Assembly (NCBI GenBank): GCA_002707205.1
Contig: PAMH01000052.1
Coordinates: 1-40,000 of the forward strand
Origin: Legionellales bacterium
Lineage (GTDB): Bacteria > Pseudomonadota > Gammaproteobacteria > UBA1113
DNA length: 40,000 nt
Direction: 5' to 3'
Positions within the stretch are counted from its first letter, which is position 1; each line of letters begins with the position of its first letter. This document shows positions 16,590-25,773 of this stretch, one piece after another. The notes under the pieces are model-generated. The model made no database searches. It was not told where the DNA came from and worked only from the letters and a program-made list of their open reading frames with translations. Position numbers and translations under genes: made by a program.

Positions 16590-19049
16590 TTATTTACTAG
16601 GAGAAGGCGTTGATTTTTCGCCAAGCATCTCCTCTCGCAGCTCATTTAGCCATTTTCCGCATTTGTTTTCGCCATCTAATATGCCATTTGAGAAAAATGC
16701 CCCCAATGCAGTATTATTACTTTTAGGGTGCGTAATCAAATAAGTAAAGTCTGGCTTTTCACGAACATCAAGAAATTCTTGTTTTAAATAATCATTCTCA
16801 GGATCATCTAACAAACACCGTACCCCACGTTTAAAAGCGCTTTCATTAAATATTTGTGCAGGGTATTTTTTCGCATATTTTTTTAATTGTTCAGCTGAAA
16901 TATTCGAAGAAATTTTATTATTCCCTTGTTTTTTTCGCTCGGCCATGACAACAAGAAAATGATAAAGAGAATCAAAACGCTCTTTTTTACCTTCTTTATG
17001 ATTAAATGTAAATGGTTGCTTGAAAATAATGTCATTAATCAAAACATCATTTGGGCGCGATGCAGCAAATTGCTGAGCATCTCTATATTCATATCTATGT
17101 CCATAGTACTTTGCGGGCGTAGGCAAAAGATGTATTTTTTTATCAGAACAGTTTGCGTATATCGTTTTTTCCTTCTTTGAAAACTGGTCTTTATATTTTT
17201 CCTCTAAATCGTCATAAGTTGACCTTAATTCTGGATTCTTTTGAAAAATGTTTGCTAAAACAATATTATGTAAATGATAAGTTGCCTTATTTGAAGGTTC
17301 GATAAAAGGTAATAATCCTTTTGCTAGTGCCTCAGTTGCTTGTTGCACTAAACGCTCAACATTATCGTCACTATCCTGAATAGTCGTTATTTTTGTTTTA
17401 TCAAAGTAATTATCTTTTAAAACTTGTTCTTGAAGATCTCGATTATCGTCGGATAATTTTCCTAGATTTTTTTTATAGCTATCAATAATATCAGGAGAAA
17501 AACTGTCTAAAACATATTGGTTTAAATTATAATCCGTTTTTGGATTACCAACTATCACAGGCACTAGTCCGGCTTTAATTGCCGCTTGAGTGGCCTGACG
17601 TAATGCACCAAAATCATTATCTGGTGCCGTAATTTCAACTAATTGATACCCTATCTCACCACACAAATTGGCGGCGGCTTCATATGCTGCAGTTTTGTAA
17701 CCATCATCCATATCATTAGGAAAACTAATACCTTCTTTATCGATAATAAAGCCCGCTTGACGTTTGCCGTCATTATCTACAGAAACATTAACTATTATTT
17801 TTTCCGGTAATGTTTTCTGCTTATCATCTAACTTGTCAATCGACGTTGTCCATTCCTGTTTAACTGCATATGCCTTGATTATTTTCAAATAATGTTCTGA
17901 TAATAAATTTACCTCAGCAGGATGCACTGTTGGAGTATTGGAAGGTTCATTATTAACATCACCGATTGGTTTTAATGTTGGTGAAGGCTTTATTTTTTTT
18001 CCTAACGTTTCAACGTCTGCTTTAGGAAGCGTAATTGTTAGCGAATTTTGATTTTCTATTGAACGCTTAACATCAACACCTAACATTGCCGCAGATAAGT
18101 CAAATTTATTCAAGGCCTGTTCAGTTTTAAAAATATATTGGCTGTCACCACTCTCATTGACTTTTCCAGTCTTTAAAGTATCTGCTATATACTTTTTATG
18201 TTCTTTTTTTACATCATCAGAAAAATCATTGGCATGTTCAATGAAAACTGCTTTTTTCATGGTTGCAGTTAAAATATTAGTGTCTTCATCAAACTTAAAT
18301 GTAATATTTTCGTCAAAGTCTTTGTTAGCGTTTATAAAAAAATCAGCAGAATTTTTATCAGCAAAGATATATCTAAAAACCACACTTTCTGGCAACTTAT
18401 CAGTATCATAAGAATATTTTATACCAAATGGATCAAGGAAGTCTTTCTGTGCTTCCTTAGTCTTCTCAAAGACTTTTTTATTTATCAAATCTATACTGCG
18501 CTTCAATTCGTTCGCTTGTTTTGCTGAGATGGTAATTATATGACCTTTTTCAGGTATTGTAATGTTAACGCCGAGTATCGCGGCATCGCGTATAAAAGTT
18601 AATAACCCGCCTTCATCTTTACAATCGTACTTAACCTCTTCTTCTGAAGTGATATCATTATTAGGTAAATCCGTTTCCTGAAATTGAGAGAATAAAAAAT
18701 TACCTTTTTTATCCAAGAAAGTTTTACTACGTTCATGTCGATATTCATCCGAAAATAGCTCACTTGCTCGCTTTACCAGATGATCTTTGCTTATTTTGAT
18801 ATATGATTTACCTAAATGCTTTTTGTTCTCTCGCTGTTTTGGAAGCGTATAAATATCAAACTCGTCTGTGATTAATGTTTCATTGCTACGAATAACGGTT
18901 TCAAACGCTTCAGCTTCAAAACCATTATCCTCAAAATCATAAATGAACAAAAAATGATCGCGATGATAATCTCCTGTTTTAAGTTTAAAAAAAACTTCTC
19001 TGTCCGGCGTTTTCAATTTCTCTAAATATTTATTATCTTCTTCAGCCAT
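16590..19049 (-). CDS. Unknown 819-aa protein with duplicated N-terminal modules and NADAR-like C-terminus
   Basis: There is no signal peptide or membrane segment; the protein looks soluble and highly charged. Residues about 20-170 and 190-350 appear to be two diverged copies of one module: RDAAILGVNITI then HIITISAKQANELKRSI in the first, LSAAMLGVDVKR then SLTITLPKADVETLGKKI in the second. A Pro/Thr-rich linker follows. Around 460-610 a smaller pair recurs: RQATQAAIKAGLVPVI and VQQATEALAKGLLPFI. The last 165 residues resemble NADAR/YbiA proteins, ending in GENKCGKWLNELREEML, which matches the G-x-N-x-x-G-x-x-L-x-E-L-R-E signature. The S-E-H-Y catalytic stretch appears changed (DSLYHF) and the YWG motif reads TALG, so activity is doubtful. 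The acidic tail rich in S, T and P would fit a secreted effector. Function unknown. Confidence 0.55.
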   Translation of the reverse strand: MAEEDNKYLEKLKTPDREVFFKLKTGDYHRDHFLFIYDFEDNGFEAEAFETVIRSNETLITDEFDIYTLPKQRENKKHLGKSYIKISKDHLVKRASELFSDEYRHERSKTFLDKKGNFLFSQFQETDLPNNDITSEEEVKYDCKDEGGLLTFIRDAAILGVNITIPEKGHIITISAKQANELKRSIDLINKKVFEKTKEAQKDFLDPFGIKYSYDTDKLPESVVFRYIFADKNSADFFINANKDFDENITFKFDEDTNILTATMKKAVFIEHANDFSDDVKKEHKKYIADTLKTGKVNESGDSQYIFKTEQALNKFDLSAAMLGVDVKRSIENQNSLTITLPKADVETLGKKIKPSPTLKPIGDVNNEPSNTPTVHPAEVNLLSEHYLKIIKAYAVKQEWTTSIDKLDDKQKTLPEKIIVNVSVDNDGKRQAGFIIDKEGISFPNDMDDGYKTAAYEAAANLCGEIGYQLVEITAPDNDFGALRQATQAAIKAGLVPVIVGNPKTDYNLNQYVLDSFSPDIIDSYKKNLGKLSDDNRDLQEQVLKDNYFDKTKITTIQDSDDNVERLVQQATEALAKGLLPFIEPSNKATYHLHNIVLANIFQKNPELRSTYDDLEEKYKDQFSKKEKTIYANCSDKKIHLLPTPAKYYGHRYEYRDAQQFAASRPNDVLINDIIFKQPFTFNHKEGKKERFDSLYHFLVVMAERKKQGNNKISSNISAEQLKKYAKKYPAQIFNESAFKRGVRCLLDDPENDYLKQEFLDVREKPDFTYLITHPKSNNTALGAFFSNGILDGENKCGKWLNELREEMLGEKSTPSPSK

Positions 19050-19088
19050 TTGCTATTCATCCACTTTGTTGAGTCTTTATAATAACTA

Positions 19089-19122
19089 TATATCGTAAAG
19101 CTTAAGAAAGCCTTACGATATA
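19089..19122. other. Long imperfect stem-loop upstream of the NADAR-like gene
   Basis: Bases 19089-19103 pair with 19108-19122 with one A-C mismatch, leaving the four-base loop AAGA. The outer stem is TATATCGTAA/TTACGATATA and the inner stem GCTT/AAGC. It lies 40 bases before the start codon of the 819-aa gene, inside the likely 5' leader. No T-run follows on either strand. It may be a regulatory leader structure, an operator, or a weak terminator for gpsA. Confidence 0.5.
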
Positions 19123-19129
19123 ATTAAGT

Positions 19130-19163
19130 GTCCTGTCTAAAATTAGTCGAAAGCAAACAGGAC
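19130..19163. repeat. Inverted repeat between gpsA and the 819-aa gene
   Basis: GTCCTGT (19130-19136) and ACAGGAC (19157-19163) are exact reverse complements separated by 20 bases. The spacing would suit a dimeric regulator site or a weak hairpin. Together with the stem-loop at 19089 it fills the 235-base gap between gpsA and the next gene. Confidence 0.35.
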
Positions 19164-19284
19164 TCATCACACATGCCATACTAAAATAATGAAACCGCAC
19201 TATTTCATCCATTAATTGTTTAAAACCTAACTCAACTTAGTTATATACTGAAAAATTTGGGGCGGTAATTATTATAGCGCTTTT

Positions 19285-20274
19285 TCACTCTGATTTTAAT
19301 GTTCTACCCAGTAAGTTACTTACTGCTTCTTGTACCGTGCATTGGTTTTGTAATACGCGATAAACTTGCTCAACAATTGGCATTTCAACTTGATGGGTAT
19401 TCGCCAATTGATAAACATGCCCTGCCGTTAAAATACCTTCTACCACTTGACCAATTTCTGTTTGCGCAGCTTCAGCGGATGCGCCTTGACCTAATGCTAG
19501 GCCGTACCGACGATTACGTGATTTATTATCCGTACAGGTCAAAACCAAATCACCCAATCCGGTTAATCCCATAAAGGTTTCAGGCGCTGCGGATAATGCT
19601 TGCCCTAAACGCATCATTTCAGCTAATCCTCTTGTGATCAATGCCGCGCGCGCATTAGCACCGTAACCCAAACCATCAGAAATACCACAAGCAATAGCTA
19701 AAACATTTTTTACTGCGCCCCCTAATTGCGCACCAATCAAGTCAGAGGTGGTGTACACTCTAAAATGCTGATAACTGAATAATTCAGCTAAATACGCAGC
19801 ATACGCGATATCGTCACTAGCAACCGCCACCGCGGTCGGTAAGGCTTGAGCAAGTTCTGTGGCAAAAGAAGGACCTGACAAAACAGCTTTTTTAACGCCC
19901 ATTCCTAATGTTTGATCCACCACTTGATGCAGCAAATTGCCACTGTCATCTAAACCTTTCGTTGCCCAAACTAACGTATGCTTTTCTGTCCAATACGGCA
20001 CGATTGCTGTGATCACAGATTTAAATGCATGACTCGGTACGGCTACCAATATCGTTGTGGCATGTGACAGTAATTGGGATAATTGCGCAGAAACCTGTAA
20101 ATTTTGAGGGAATTTTACTTCCGGTAAATATCGGGCATTAACATGTGCGCCTTGCATCATTTGAGCATGTGCTTGATTATGTGTCCATAATAAGACTTCA
20201 TGACCGGCATAACTAGAAGCTAATGCAAGCGCAGTTCCCCAAGAGCCTGCGCCTAATACAGATATTTTAGCCAT
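19285..20274 (-). CDS. gpsA: NAD(P)-dependent glycerol-3-phosphate dehydrogenase
   Basis: GpsA reduces dihydroxyacetone phosphate to sn-glycerol 3-phosphate, the backbone for phospholipids. The 329-residue protein starts with the dinucleotide-binding loop KISVLGAGSWGTALAL, then HEVLLWTHN, VAVPSHAF, ATKGLDD, VLSGPSFATEL and the catalytic-lysine segment QLGGAVKNVLAIACGISDGLGYGANARAAL (split over the domain junction), then GLTGLGDLVLTC. Length and motifs match the family. Its ATG overlaps the secB stop by one base (TAATG), the same arrangement as in many gammaproteobacteria where gpsA follows secB. Confidence 0.95.
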   Translation of the reverse strand: MAKISVLGAGSWGTALALASSYAGHEVLLWTHNQAHAQMMQGAHVNARYLPEVKFPQNLQVSAQLSQLLSHATTILVAVPSHAFKSVITAIVPYWTEKHTLVWATKGLDDSGNLLHQVVDQTLGMGVKKAVLSGPSFATELAQALPTAVAVASDDIAYAAYLAELFSYQHFRVYTTSDLIGAQLGGAVKNVLAIACGISDGLGYGANARAALITRGLAEMMRLGQALSAAPETFMGLTGLGDLVLTCTDNKSRNRRYGLALGQGASAEAAQTEIGQVVEGILTAGHVYQLANTHQVEMPIVEQVYRVLQNQCTVQEAVSNLLGRTLKSE

Positions 20275-20747
20275 TAATGTGTTTTTTCAGATGATTGTTC
20301 TTTTTGCTTTTGCTGTTCATATTGTTGATACAAGGCATCAAAATTCACCGGCGCTAAATTCAATGGCGGAAAACCACCTCGATTAACGACATCAGCTATC
20401 ACTTCACGCGTATAAGGAAAAAGAATATTTGGACAAAAGCTGCCTAGCATAGGTTTTAATTGTTCTTCAGTAAAATCTTTAATGGTAAAAATACCCGCGT
20501 GTTGTACTTCAGCAACAAAGGCAACTTTGTCTTCAATTTTTGCTTTTACTGTAATATGCAAATGCACTTCATAAACGTTTTCTTCTAAAGATTGTGCATT
20601 ATTATTTAGCTCTAATTCAACTTGTGGCTTCCATTCTTCACGAAAGATCATCGGCGCATTTGGCGCTTCAAATGATAAATCTTTAACATAAATTTTTTGA
20701 ATCGTAAATGTTTGTTGTGGTGCATTCTCAGTGTTTTGTTCAGCCAT
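20274..20747 (-). CDS. secB: Protein-export chaperone SecB
   Basis: SecB keeps secreted preproteins unfolded and passes them to SecA; it works as a cytoplasmic tetramer. The 157 residues match the family: FTIQKIYVKDLSFEAPNAP, FREEWKPQVELELN, YEVHLHITVKAKI, FVAEVQHAGIFTI, LGSFCPNILFPYTREVI and GGFPPLNLAPVNFDALY. A good AAGGAG lies ten bases before the ATG. It sits between grxC and gpsA, a conserved order. Confidence 0.95.
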   Translation of the reverse strand: MAEQNTENAPQQTFTIQKIYVKDLSFEAPNAPMIFREEWKPQVELELNNNAQSLEENVYEVHLHITVKAKIEDKVAFVAEVQHAGIFTIKDFTEEQLKPMLGSFCPNILFPYTREVIADVVNRGGFPPLNLAPVNFDALYQQYEQQKQKEQSSEKTH

Positions 20748-20759
20748 AAGATTAACTCC

Positions 20760-21014
20760 TTAATTATTTAACATATCGTCAAGTTTACCCGCTTTATCAA
20801 GCGCATACAGATCGTCAAATCCACCTACAGACTGACCATCAATAAAAATTTGTGGCACGGTACGACGACCACTTTTCTCCATCATCTCGGCACGTGCCGC
20901 ATCATCGGTATCGATTAAAATTTCATCGTAACTTACACCTTTGGCATCAAGTAATGACTTAGCGCGAACGCAATATGGACATACTTTAGTTGAATAAATT
21001 AAAACTTTTGCCAT
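20760..21014 (-). CDS. grxC: Glutaredoxin 3
   Basis: This is an 84-residue dithiol glutaredoxin that reduces disulfides and mixed glutathione disulfides with glutathione. It shows the redox site CPYC followed by VRAKSLLDAKGV, the TVP turn in RRTVPQIFIDG and the glutathione-binding GGFDDLYAL. GAGGG lies about eight bases before the ATG. It is 12 bases from secB and downstream of the rhodanese gene, as in the E. coli yibN-grxC-secB-gpsA cluster. Confidence 0.93.
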   Translation of the reverse strand: MAKVLIYSTKVCPYCVRAKSLLDAKGVSYDEILIDTDDAARAEMMEKSGRRTVPQIFIDGQSVGGFDDLYALDKAGKLDDMLNN

Positions 21015-21054
21015 AACTGTTTACCCTCTGTTTAGCTTTAAATGAATGAAACTG

Positions 21055-21474
21055 TTATTTTTTAACAACAGGAAGACCGTCATTGCGCCAAGCAGTTACC
21101 CCACCGGCTAAAACCATCACGTTTTGATAGCCCTGTTTTTTTAAAAGCATGGCCGCGGATTGCGCTCTCTGCCCTAATTTACAAATAACGACGATAGGCT
21201 TGTCTTGCTCAAGCTTAATAGTTTTATCTGTGATGTCAGTCATTGGAATATGCTTAGAACCAGTAATATGTCCCGATTTAAATTCAGCTTTATCACGCAC
21301 ATCAATGAGCTGTGCGTTTTCTTTATTAATAAGCTGTGTAACCGTTGCAGGTGAGCATTTTTTGACACCTTGTTTGAGGCCGTGCAATTCATTAATTAAT
21401 AATAAAACTAAAATGAGTACAAAACCGCTGACATATATCCATTGTTCTGCTAAAAACTGAAGAAATTGCTGCAT
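21055..21474 (-). CDS. Membrane-anchored rhodanese (YibN-like)
   Basis: The 139-residue protein has an N-terminal transmembrane helix (about residues 12-27, WIYVSGFVLILVLLLI) and then one rhodanese domain facing either side of the inner membrane. The domain shows AQLIDVRDKAEFKSGHITGSKHIP and the active-site loop VVICKLGQRAQSAA with a cysteine nucleophile. Family members carry sulfane sulfur on that cysteine; the acceptor is unknown. It precedes grxC-secB-gpsA exactly as YibN does in E. coli. AAGGC is seven bases before the ATG. Confidence 0.85.
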   Translation of the reverse strand: MQQFLQFLAEQWIYVSGFVLILVLLLINELHGLKQGVKKCSPATVTQLINKENAQLIDVRDKAEFKSGHITGSKHIPMTDITDKTIKLEQDKPIVVICKLGQRAQSAAMLLKKQGYQNVMVLAGGVTAWRNDGLPVVKK

Positions 21475-21521
21475 TTTAATGCCTTTTATAAATCTTAATC
21501 TTGGGATTATATCTTATAAGA

Positions 21522-22916
21522 CTAAGATGCAGCAACCCGCGATTTACTTACCACATTCAATCCTTTCAATAAATTCAAAGCTTCGTACAATTGAAAGTCT
21601 GTCACCGCAAGTGGTTGCTCAACTTCTTTCTTTTGCGTTGCCACATTTTGTCCACTTGTAGATGATGCTTTGCTTGATGGCTCAGTTGATTTATCATCCG
21701 ATGCTGAGCCATTATCTAAATGGTTATCAAAATCGGCTTCTTTTACAGTAACGAAAGAGAGCATATCTTCTTGATCGAATTTTTTCACGTCCATGATTTC
21801 AACATACACATCTGGCTTAATGCCTTTTGCTTGGATTGATGTCCCATTTGGTGTGTAATAAAGTGCTGTTGTGAGTTTTAAACCTCGCTCATCATCTAAA
21901 GGCAACACCGTTTGTACTGACCCTTTACCAAAAGAACTGGTTCCCATAATAACCGCTCTGGCATGGTCTTGTAATGCACCTGCAACAATTTCTGAGCCTG
22001 ATGCTGAACCACTATTAATTAAAACAACGATAGGCGCACCATTTATTAAGTCACCTGGGGTTGCATGTGCTTCAAATTTTGAACCTTGAATACGCCCTTT
22101 GGTATAAACAATTAAACCATCATCTTTCAATTGATTACTATCTAGAAAAGCATCTGAAACTTCAATGGCAGAATCTAATAACCCACCTGGATTATTACGT
22201 AAATCTAACACCAAGCCATTCAATGGTTTATTTTTATTAGCAGCTTTTAGACTCATAATCGCTTGATTTAATTCTTTAACAGTCGGTAATTGGAATTGAC
22301 TTATTCGAATATAGCCATAGCCATCTTCCAATAGCCTATTTTTAACACTTTGAACGTGAATAATTTCTCTTGTCAGTTTTTGATTAAAAACTTTTTGTTC
22401 TGACTTTCGATAAATCGTTAAAGTCACATCCGTGCCTTGTGGACCACGCATTTTACCCACGGCTTCACTTAACGATAAATCCTTCACGGGGACATTATCA
22501 ATTTTGACAATCATATCACCCGGTTTAAGATGTGATTTTGCAGCAGGTGTATCATCGATTGGACTCACAATTTTGATATAACCATCTTCGCTGGTAATTT
22601 CAATACCTAATCCACCAAATTCACCGCTGGTATGTGACTTTAATTCAGAAAAATCTTCAATATCTAAATAACTTGAGTGCGGATCAAGTCCTGATAACAT
22701 ACCTCGAATAGCATTTTCAAATAAAGTTTGATCATCAACATCTTCAACATAGTATTGTTTAATTTGATTAATTGCCGCGGTAAAACGCTGCACATCCTCA
22801 ACAGAAAAATTATTTGCTTGTTGTTTTGCAACATACGGTCCTGGCGCTGCTAACACATTTACAGACAGTAAATTTCCCATTAGAAACACAGCAGCTATGC
22901 CTTTGAAAACTTTCAT
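21522..22916 (-). CDS. ctpA: Carboxy-terminal processing protease (S41)
   Basis: This is a periplasmic serine protease with a signal peptide (to about residue 25), a PDZ domain at about 100-170 (GGLGIEITSEDGYIKIVSP, LKPGDMIVKIDN) and an S41 catalytic domain. The catalytic Ser is in INSGSASGSEI (about Ser307 from the first ATG) and the Lys in SSFGKGSVQT (about Lys332). LDLRNNPGGLL is also typical. Proteases of this type trim C-termini and, in other gammaproteobacteria, help control peptidoglycan hydrolases, which suits its place directly after envC. Of the two adjacent ATG codons the second (22916) is better spaced from AAGGG. The C-terminal 70 residues are Ser- and acid-rich. The gene is 17 bases downstream of envC. 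Confidence 0.92.
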   Translation of the reverse strand: MKVFKGIAAVFLMGNLLSVNVLAAPGPYVAKQQANNFSVEDVQRFTAAINQIKQYYVEDVDDQTLFENAIRGMLSGLDPHSSYLDIEDFSELKSHTSGEFGGLGIEITSEDGYIKIVSPIDDTPAAKSHLKPGDMIVKIDNVPVKDLSLSEAVGKMRGPQGTDVTLTIYRKSEQKVFNQKLTREIIHVQSVKNRLLEDGYGYIRISQFQLPTVKELNQAIMSLKAANKNKPLNGLVLDLRNNPGGLLDSAIEVSDAFLDSNQLKDDGLIVYTKGRIQGSKFEAHATPGDLINGAPIVVLINSGSASGSEIVAGALQDHARAVIMGTSSFGKGSVQTVLPLDDERGLKLTTALYYTPNGTSIQAKGIKPDVYVEIMDVKKFDQEDMLSFVTVKEADFDNHLDNGSASDDKSTEPSSKASSTSGQNVATQKKEVEQPLAVTDFQLYEALNLLKGLNVVSKSRVAAS

Positions 22917-22936
22917 CATTCACCCTTCATTATAAA

Positions 22937-24055
22937 TTAGCGACACCAAGCCTCTGGATTAAGCGGATCACCATTTTTCCTTATCTCAAAGTATAGACCT
23001 GATTGCTGATAACCGCCTGATTTTCCAACGCTGGCAATCACTTCTCCTTTATTCACAAAATCACCAACCTGATGATAAAGTGCATTGTTACGCCCATAAA
23101 GTGACATATAGCCATTACCATGGTCAATAATAATTAATAATCCAAAACCCTTTAACCAATCTGAAAAAATAACTTTTCCAGGGTATATTGCATGAATATA
23201 TGTGCCTTGTTTCGCTGCAATCACAACCCCTGAAGCGGTTAACTGACTATTCTCAACAGACTCACCATAATGTTGCTCAATCTTTCCTTTTACTGGCCAA
23301 TTTAATTGGTGCTGCATTTTATTAAAAGGTAATGGTGGCTGAACAGGTGTTTGTTTTTCTTCTCGCAATTTTTCAACTAACTGTTGTAGGCGTTTTTTAT
23401 TTTGTTGTAAATTATTCAGTGTTTGTTGTTGATCATCAATTTTAGCCTTTAATGCTACTAAAATTTTATTACGTGATGATTGTAACGCGAGTAATTTTTG
23501 TTGCTGAATTTCTTTTGCATTAAGTACTTTCTGTAACTGCGCTGCTTGTACTTTTAATTTTGTTTGATTTTGTTGAATCGCTTTTAACGTTTGCTGCATT
23601 TGCTGCATACTTTGCAAACGTGATTGATTTAAATATCTAAAATAAGTCATATTTTGACTAAACTGTGTATCCCCTGATTGTGTTAATAATGTTTTTAAAT
23701 AGCTATGATTACCTAAATAATATAATGTTTTAATTTCTTGTGCCAAATCTGCTTGCTGATTTTGCAAGCGCGTTTGCAACCGCTGCTTTTGATTTTCTAA
23801 TTGTGCCATTTTTTGATTTTCAGTACGAATTTGATGATTAATTACCACAAGGTTTTGATCAACTTTACCCATAGAGACTTCTGCGTCTTTTAAGATTTGT
23901 TCTAGCTTGCTTTTCTTAATATGATTTTTATTTAATGCTTTTTGTACTTTTTCAATGGTTTTATTAATTTTTTTCAATGATTGCTGAGTATCCTGTGTTA
24001 TCGCGTAACTACTGATAGAAAAAAATATGACACTGAGAAAAATTAATTTCTTCAC
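22937..24055 (-). CDS. envC: Murein hydrolase activator EnvC
   Basis: EnvC is a periplasmic activator of the amidases AmiA and AmiB during cell separation. The 372-residue protein has a signal peptide (cleavage after SSYA), a long coiled coil at about 25-240 rich in Gln and Lys, and a C-terminal LytM-type domain (ASGVVIAAKQGTYIHAIYPGKV, LIIIDHGNGYMSLYG, VNKGEVIASVGKSGG). The usual metal-binding HxH before FEIR reads LYFEIR, so the domain is catalytically degenerate, as expected for EnvC. The start is a GTG; its GGAG overlaps the gpmI 3' end. It follows gpmI by four bases, an order conserved in enterobacteria. Confidence 0.93.
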   Translation of the reverse strand: MKKLIFLSVIFFSISSYAITQDTQQSLKKINKTIEKVQKALNKNHIKKSKLEQILKDAEVSMGKVDQNLVVINHQIRTENQKMAQLENQKQRLQTRLQNQQADLAQEIKTLYYLGNHSYLKTLLTQSGDTQFSQNMTYFRYLNQSRLQSMQQMQQTLKAIQQNQTKLKVQAAQLQKVLNAKEIQQQKLLALQSSRNKILVALKAKIDDQQQTLNNLQQNKKRLQQLVEKLREEKQTPVQPPLPFNKMQHQLNWPVKGKIEQHYGESVENSQLTASGVVIAAKQGTYIHAIYPGKVIFSDWLKGFGLLIIIDHGNGYMSLYGRNNALYHQVGDFVNKGEVIASVGKSGGYQQSGLYFEIRKNGDPLNPEAWCR

Positions 24056-24059
24056 GCGC

Positions 24060-25607
24060 TTACTCCTTTAAGCGAATTAAATTTTTACCCGTCATTTCTT
24101 TGGGTTGTTTCTCACCTAACAAAGCTAATATTGTTGGTGCAATATCGGCAAGTACTGCCGATTGGGTGATAAATGTAGCTGGACGTCCAACATAAAGCAA
24201 TGGCACGGGATCAACCGTATGTGCGGTATGCGGTTGTTGTGTCTTCTCATCAAACATACGCTCGGCATTACCATGATCGGCTGTTATTAATAACTCGCCC
24301 TGCACTTTTTGCAAGGCATCAACTACACGAGAAATACATTGATCAATCGTCTCAATCGCTTTTAGCGTTGCAGCAAAATTACCAGTATGTCCAACCATGT
24401 CTGGATTTGCATAATTACAAATAATGATATCAGTGGTCTGTGCTTCTATTGCCGCAACAATCGTATCGGTCACTTCGTGCGCGCTCATCTCCGGCTGTAA
24501 ATCATAAGTTGCAACTTGAGGTGAGGGAATGAGTATTCGTGCCTCATTAGGATAAGGTGTTTCAACACCCCCATTGAAAAAGAAAGTAACATGTGCGTAT
24601 TTTTCTGTTTCAGCAACACGTAATTGCTGGTAGTCCAATTGGGATAAATATTCACCTAATCCGTTATTCATATGTGCTGGCGGAAATGCAACATTTTTGA
24701 GTAATCCTTGTTCATATTGCGTTAAACTCACAAAATCAGCACATGAAATTTTCTTACGCTCAAAATGGTCAAATTGCGGGTCTACAAAAGCATGTGTCAA
24801 TGCACGCGCCCGATCAGCACGAAAATTCATAAACACCACACTATCATTATCTTGAATAGTTATTGCAGGTTCATTTGCATCATGAATACTACAAGCTGTA
24901 ACAAACTCATCTGTTAAACCTGCATCATACGCTTGTTGTAATGCCAACGCCGCCGTTGCTGCATGAAAATTAGCTTGCCCTTTAGTTAATAATTTATAAG
25001 CCATTTCTATACGTGCCCAACGTTGGTCTCTATCCATCGCATAATAACGCCCGATAAGTGATACAACTTTAAATTGCGGAAATTGTGTCGATAACTGTTC
25101 AAATTTTTGTAAAGATTGCATTGCGCTCTTGGGTAGCGTATCTCGCCCATCTAAAAAAGCATGTAAATATATTTGTGGTACGTGCATCTCAAATGCAAGC
25201 TTAATCATGGCTTCAATTTGCTTTTCATGACTGTGAATACCACCAGCTGAACATAACCCCAAAATATGTAAAGCACGATTATTATCGATGGCTTGCTGAC
25301 AAGCATTTTGCAATACGCTATTTTGTTGGAAGACACCCTCATCAATGGCTTTATTAATGCGGGTAAAGTCTTGATAGATAATGCGTCCCATACCAATATT
25401 CATATGCCCAACTTCAGAATTACCCATTTGACCTTCCGGCAAACCAACAGCCTGACCGGAGGTTTGCACTAAGTTATGCGGGCAATTTACCCAAAGTTTA
25501 TCCCAAGTGGGTGTCTTTGCTTGACGAATGGCATTGTGTGACAACGTATCACTTTGTCCCCAACCATCGAGAATCATAAGTACCAATGGTTTTTTCTTTT
25601 CTATCAT
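24060..25607 (-). CDS. gpmI: 2,3-bisphosphoglycerate-independent phosphoglycerate mutase
   Basis: GpmI interconverts 3- and 2-phosphoglycerate using two Mn ions. The 515-residue protein matches the family length. It shows VLMILDGWG, the phosphoserine nucleophile in GQMGNSEVGHMNIG (Ser64), HIHSHEKQ-type residues in GGIHSHEKQ, HAFLDGRDT, RYYAMDRDQRW, MNFRADRAR, FFFNGG, YANPDMVGHTG and TADHGNAE. No cofactor-dependent mutase is seen in the window. It starts the housekeeping run that continues through envC and ctpA to gpsA. Confidence 0.96.
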   Translation of the reverse strand: MIEKKKPLVLMILDGWGQSDTLSHNAIRQAKTPTWDKLWVNCPHNLVQTSGQAVGLPEGQMGNSEVGHMNIGMGRIIYQDFTRINKAIDEGVFQQNSVLQNACQQAIDNNRALHILGLCSAGGIHSHEKQIEAMIKLAFEMHVPQIYLHAFLDGRDTLPKSAMQSLQKFEQLSTQFPQFKVVSLIGRYYAMDRDQRWARIEMAYKLLTKGQANFHAATAALALQQAYDAGLTDEFVTACSIHDANEPAITIQDNDSVVFMNFRADRARALTHAFVDPQFDHFERKKISCADFVSLTQYEQGLLKNVAFPPAHMNNGLGEYLSQLDYQQLRVAETEKYAHVTFFFNGGVETPYPNEARILIPSPQVATYDLQPEMSAHEVTDTIVAAIEAQTTDIIICNYANPDMVGHTGNFAATLKAIETIDQCISRVVDALQKVQGELLITADHGNAERMFDEKTQQPHTAHTVDPVPLLYVGRPATFITQSAVLADIAPTILALLGEKQPKEMTGKNLIRLKE

Positions 25608-25773
25608 AAAATTGCCTAATTATTTTTCAATCCAAGGGCTCAATCTTTTTGATTGTATTATCAATAAGATAGCATCTAAACCCTTAATTTTATAGCGAGA
25701 AACAAAATTTATCTGATGTTTGCTAATTATTCCTTAAGATTTTTCAAACACAATAAAGAAACCCAAAGCTAAA

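Noticed and set aside
17881-19284. PmrA-like TTAA direct repeats upstream of candidate effectors
   Set aside because: TTAA pairs near 19225-19240 and upstream of 25774 and 34302 do not have the spacing I know for PmrA boxes, and the DNA is too AT-rich for such short matches to mean much.
22937-24055. Active M23 peptidase
   Set aside because: The metal-binding HxH before FEIR is replaced by L-Y-F context, which fits a non-catalytic EnvC activator.
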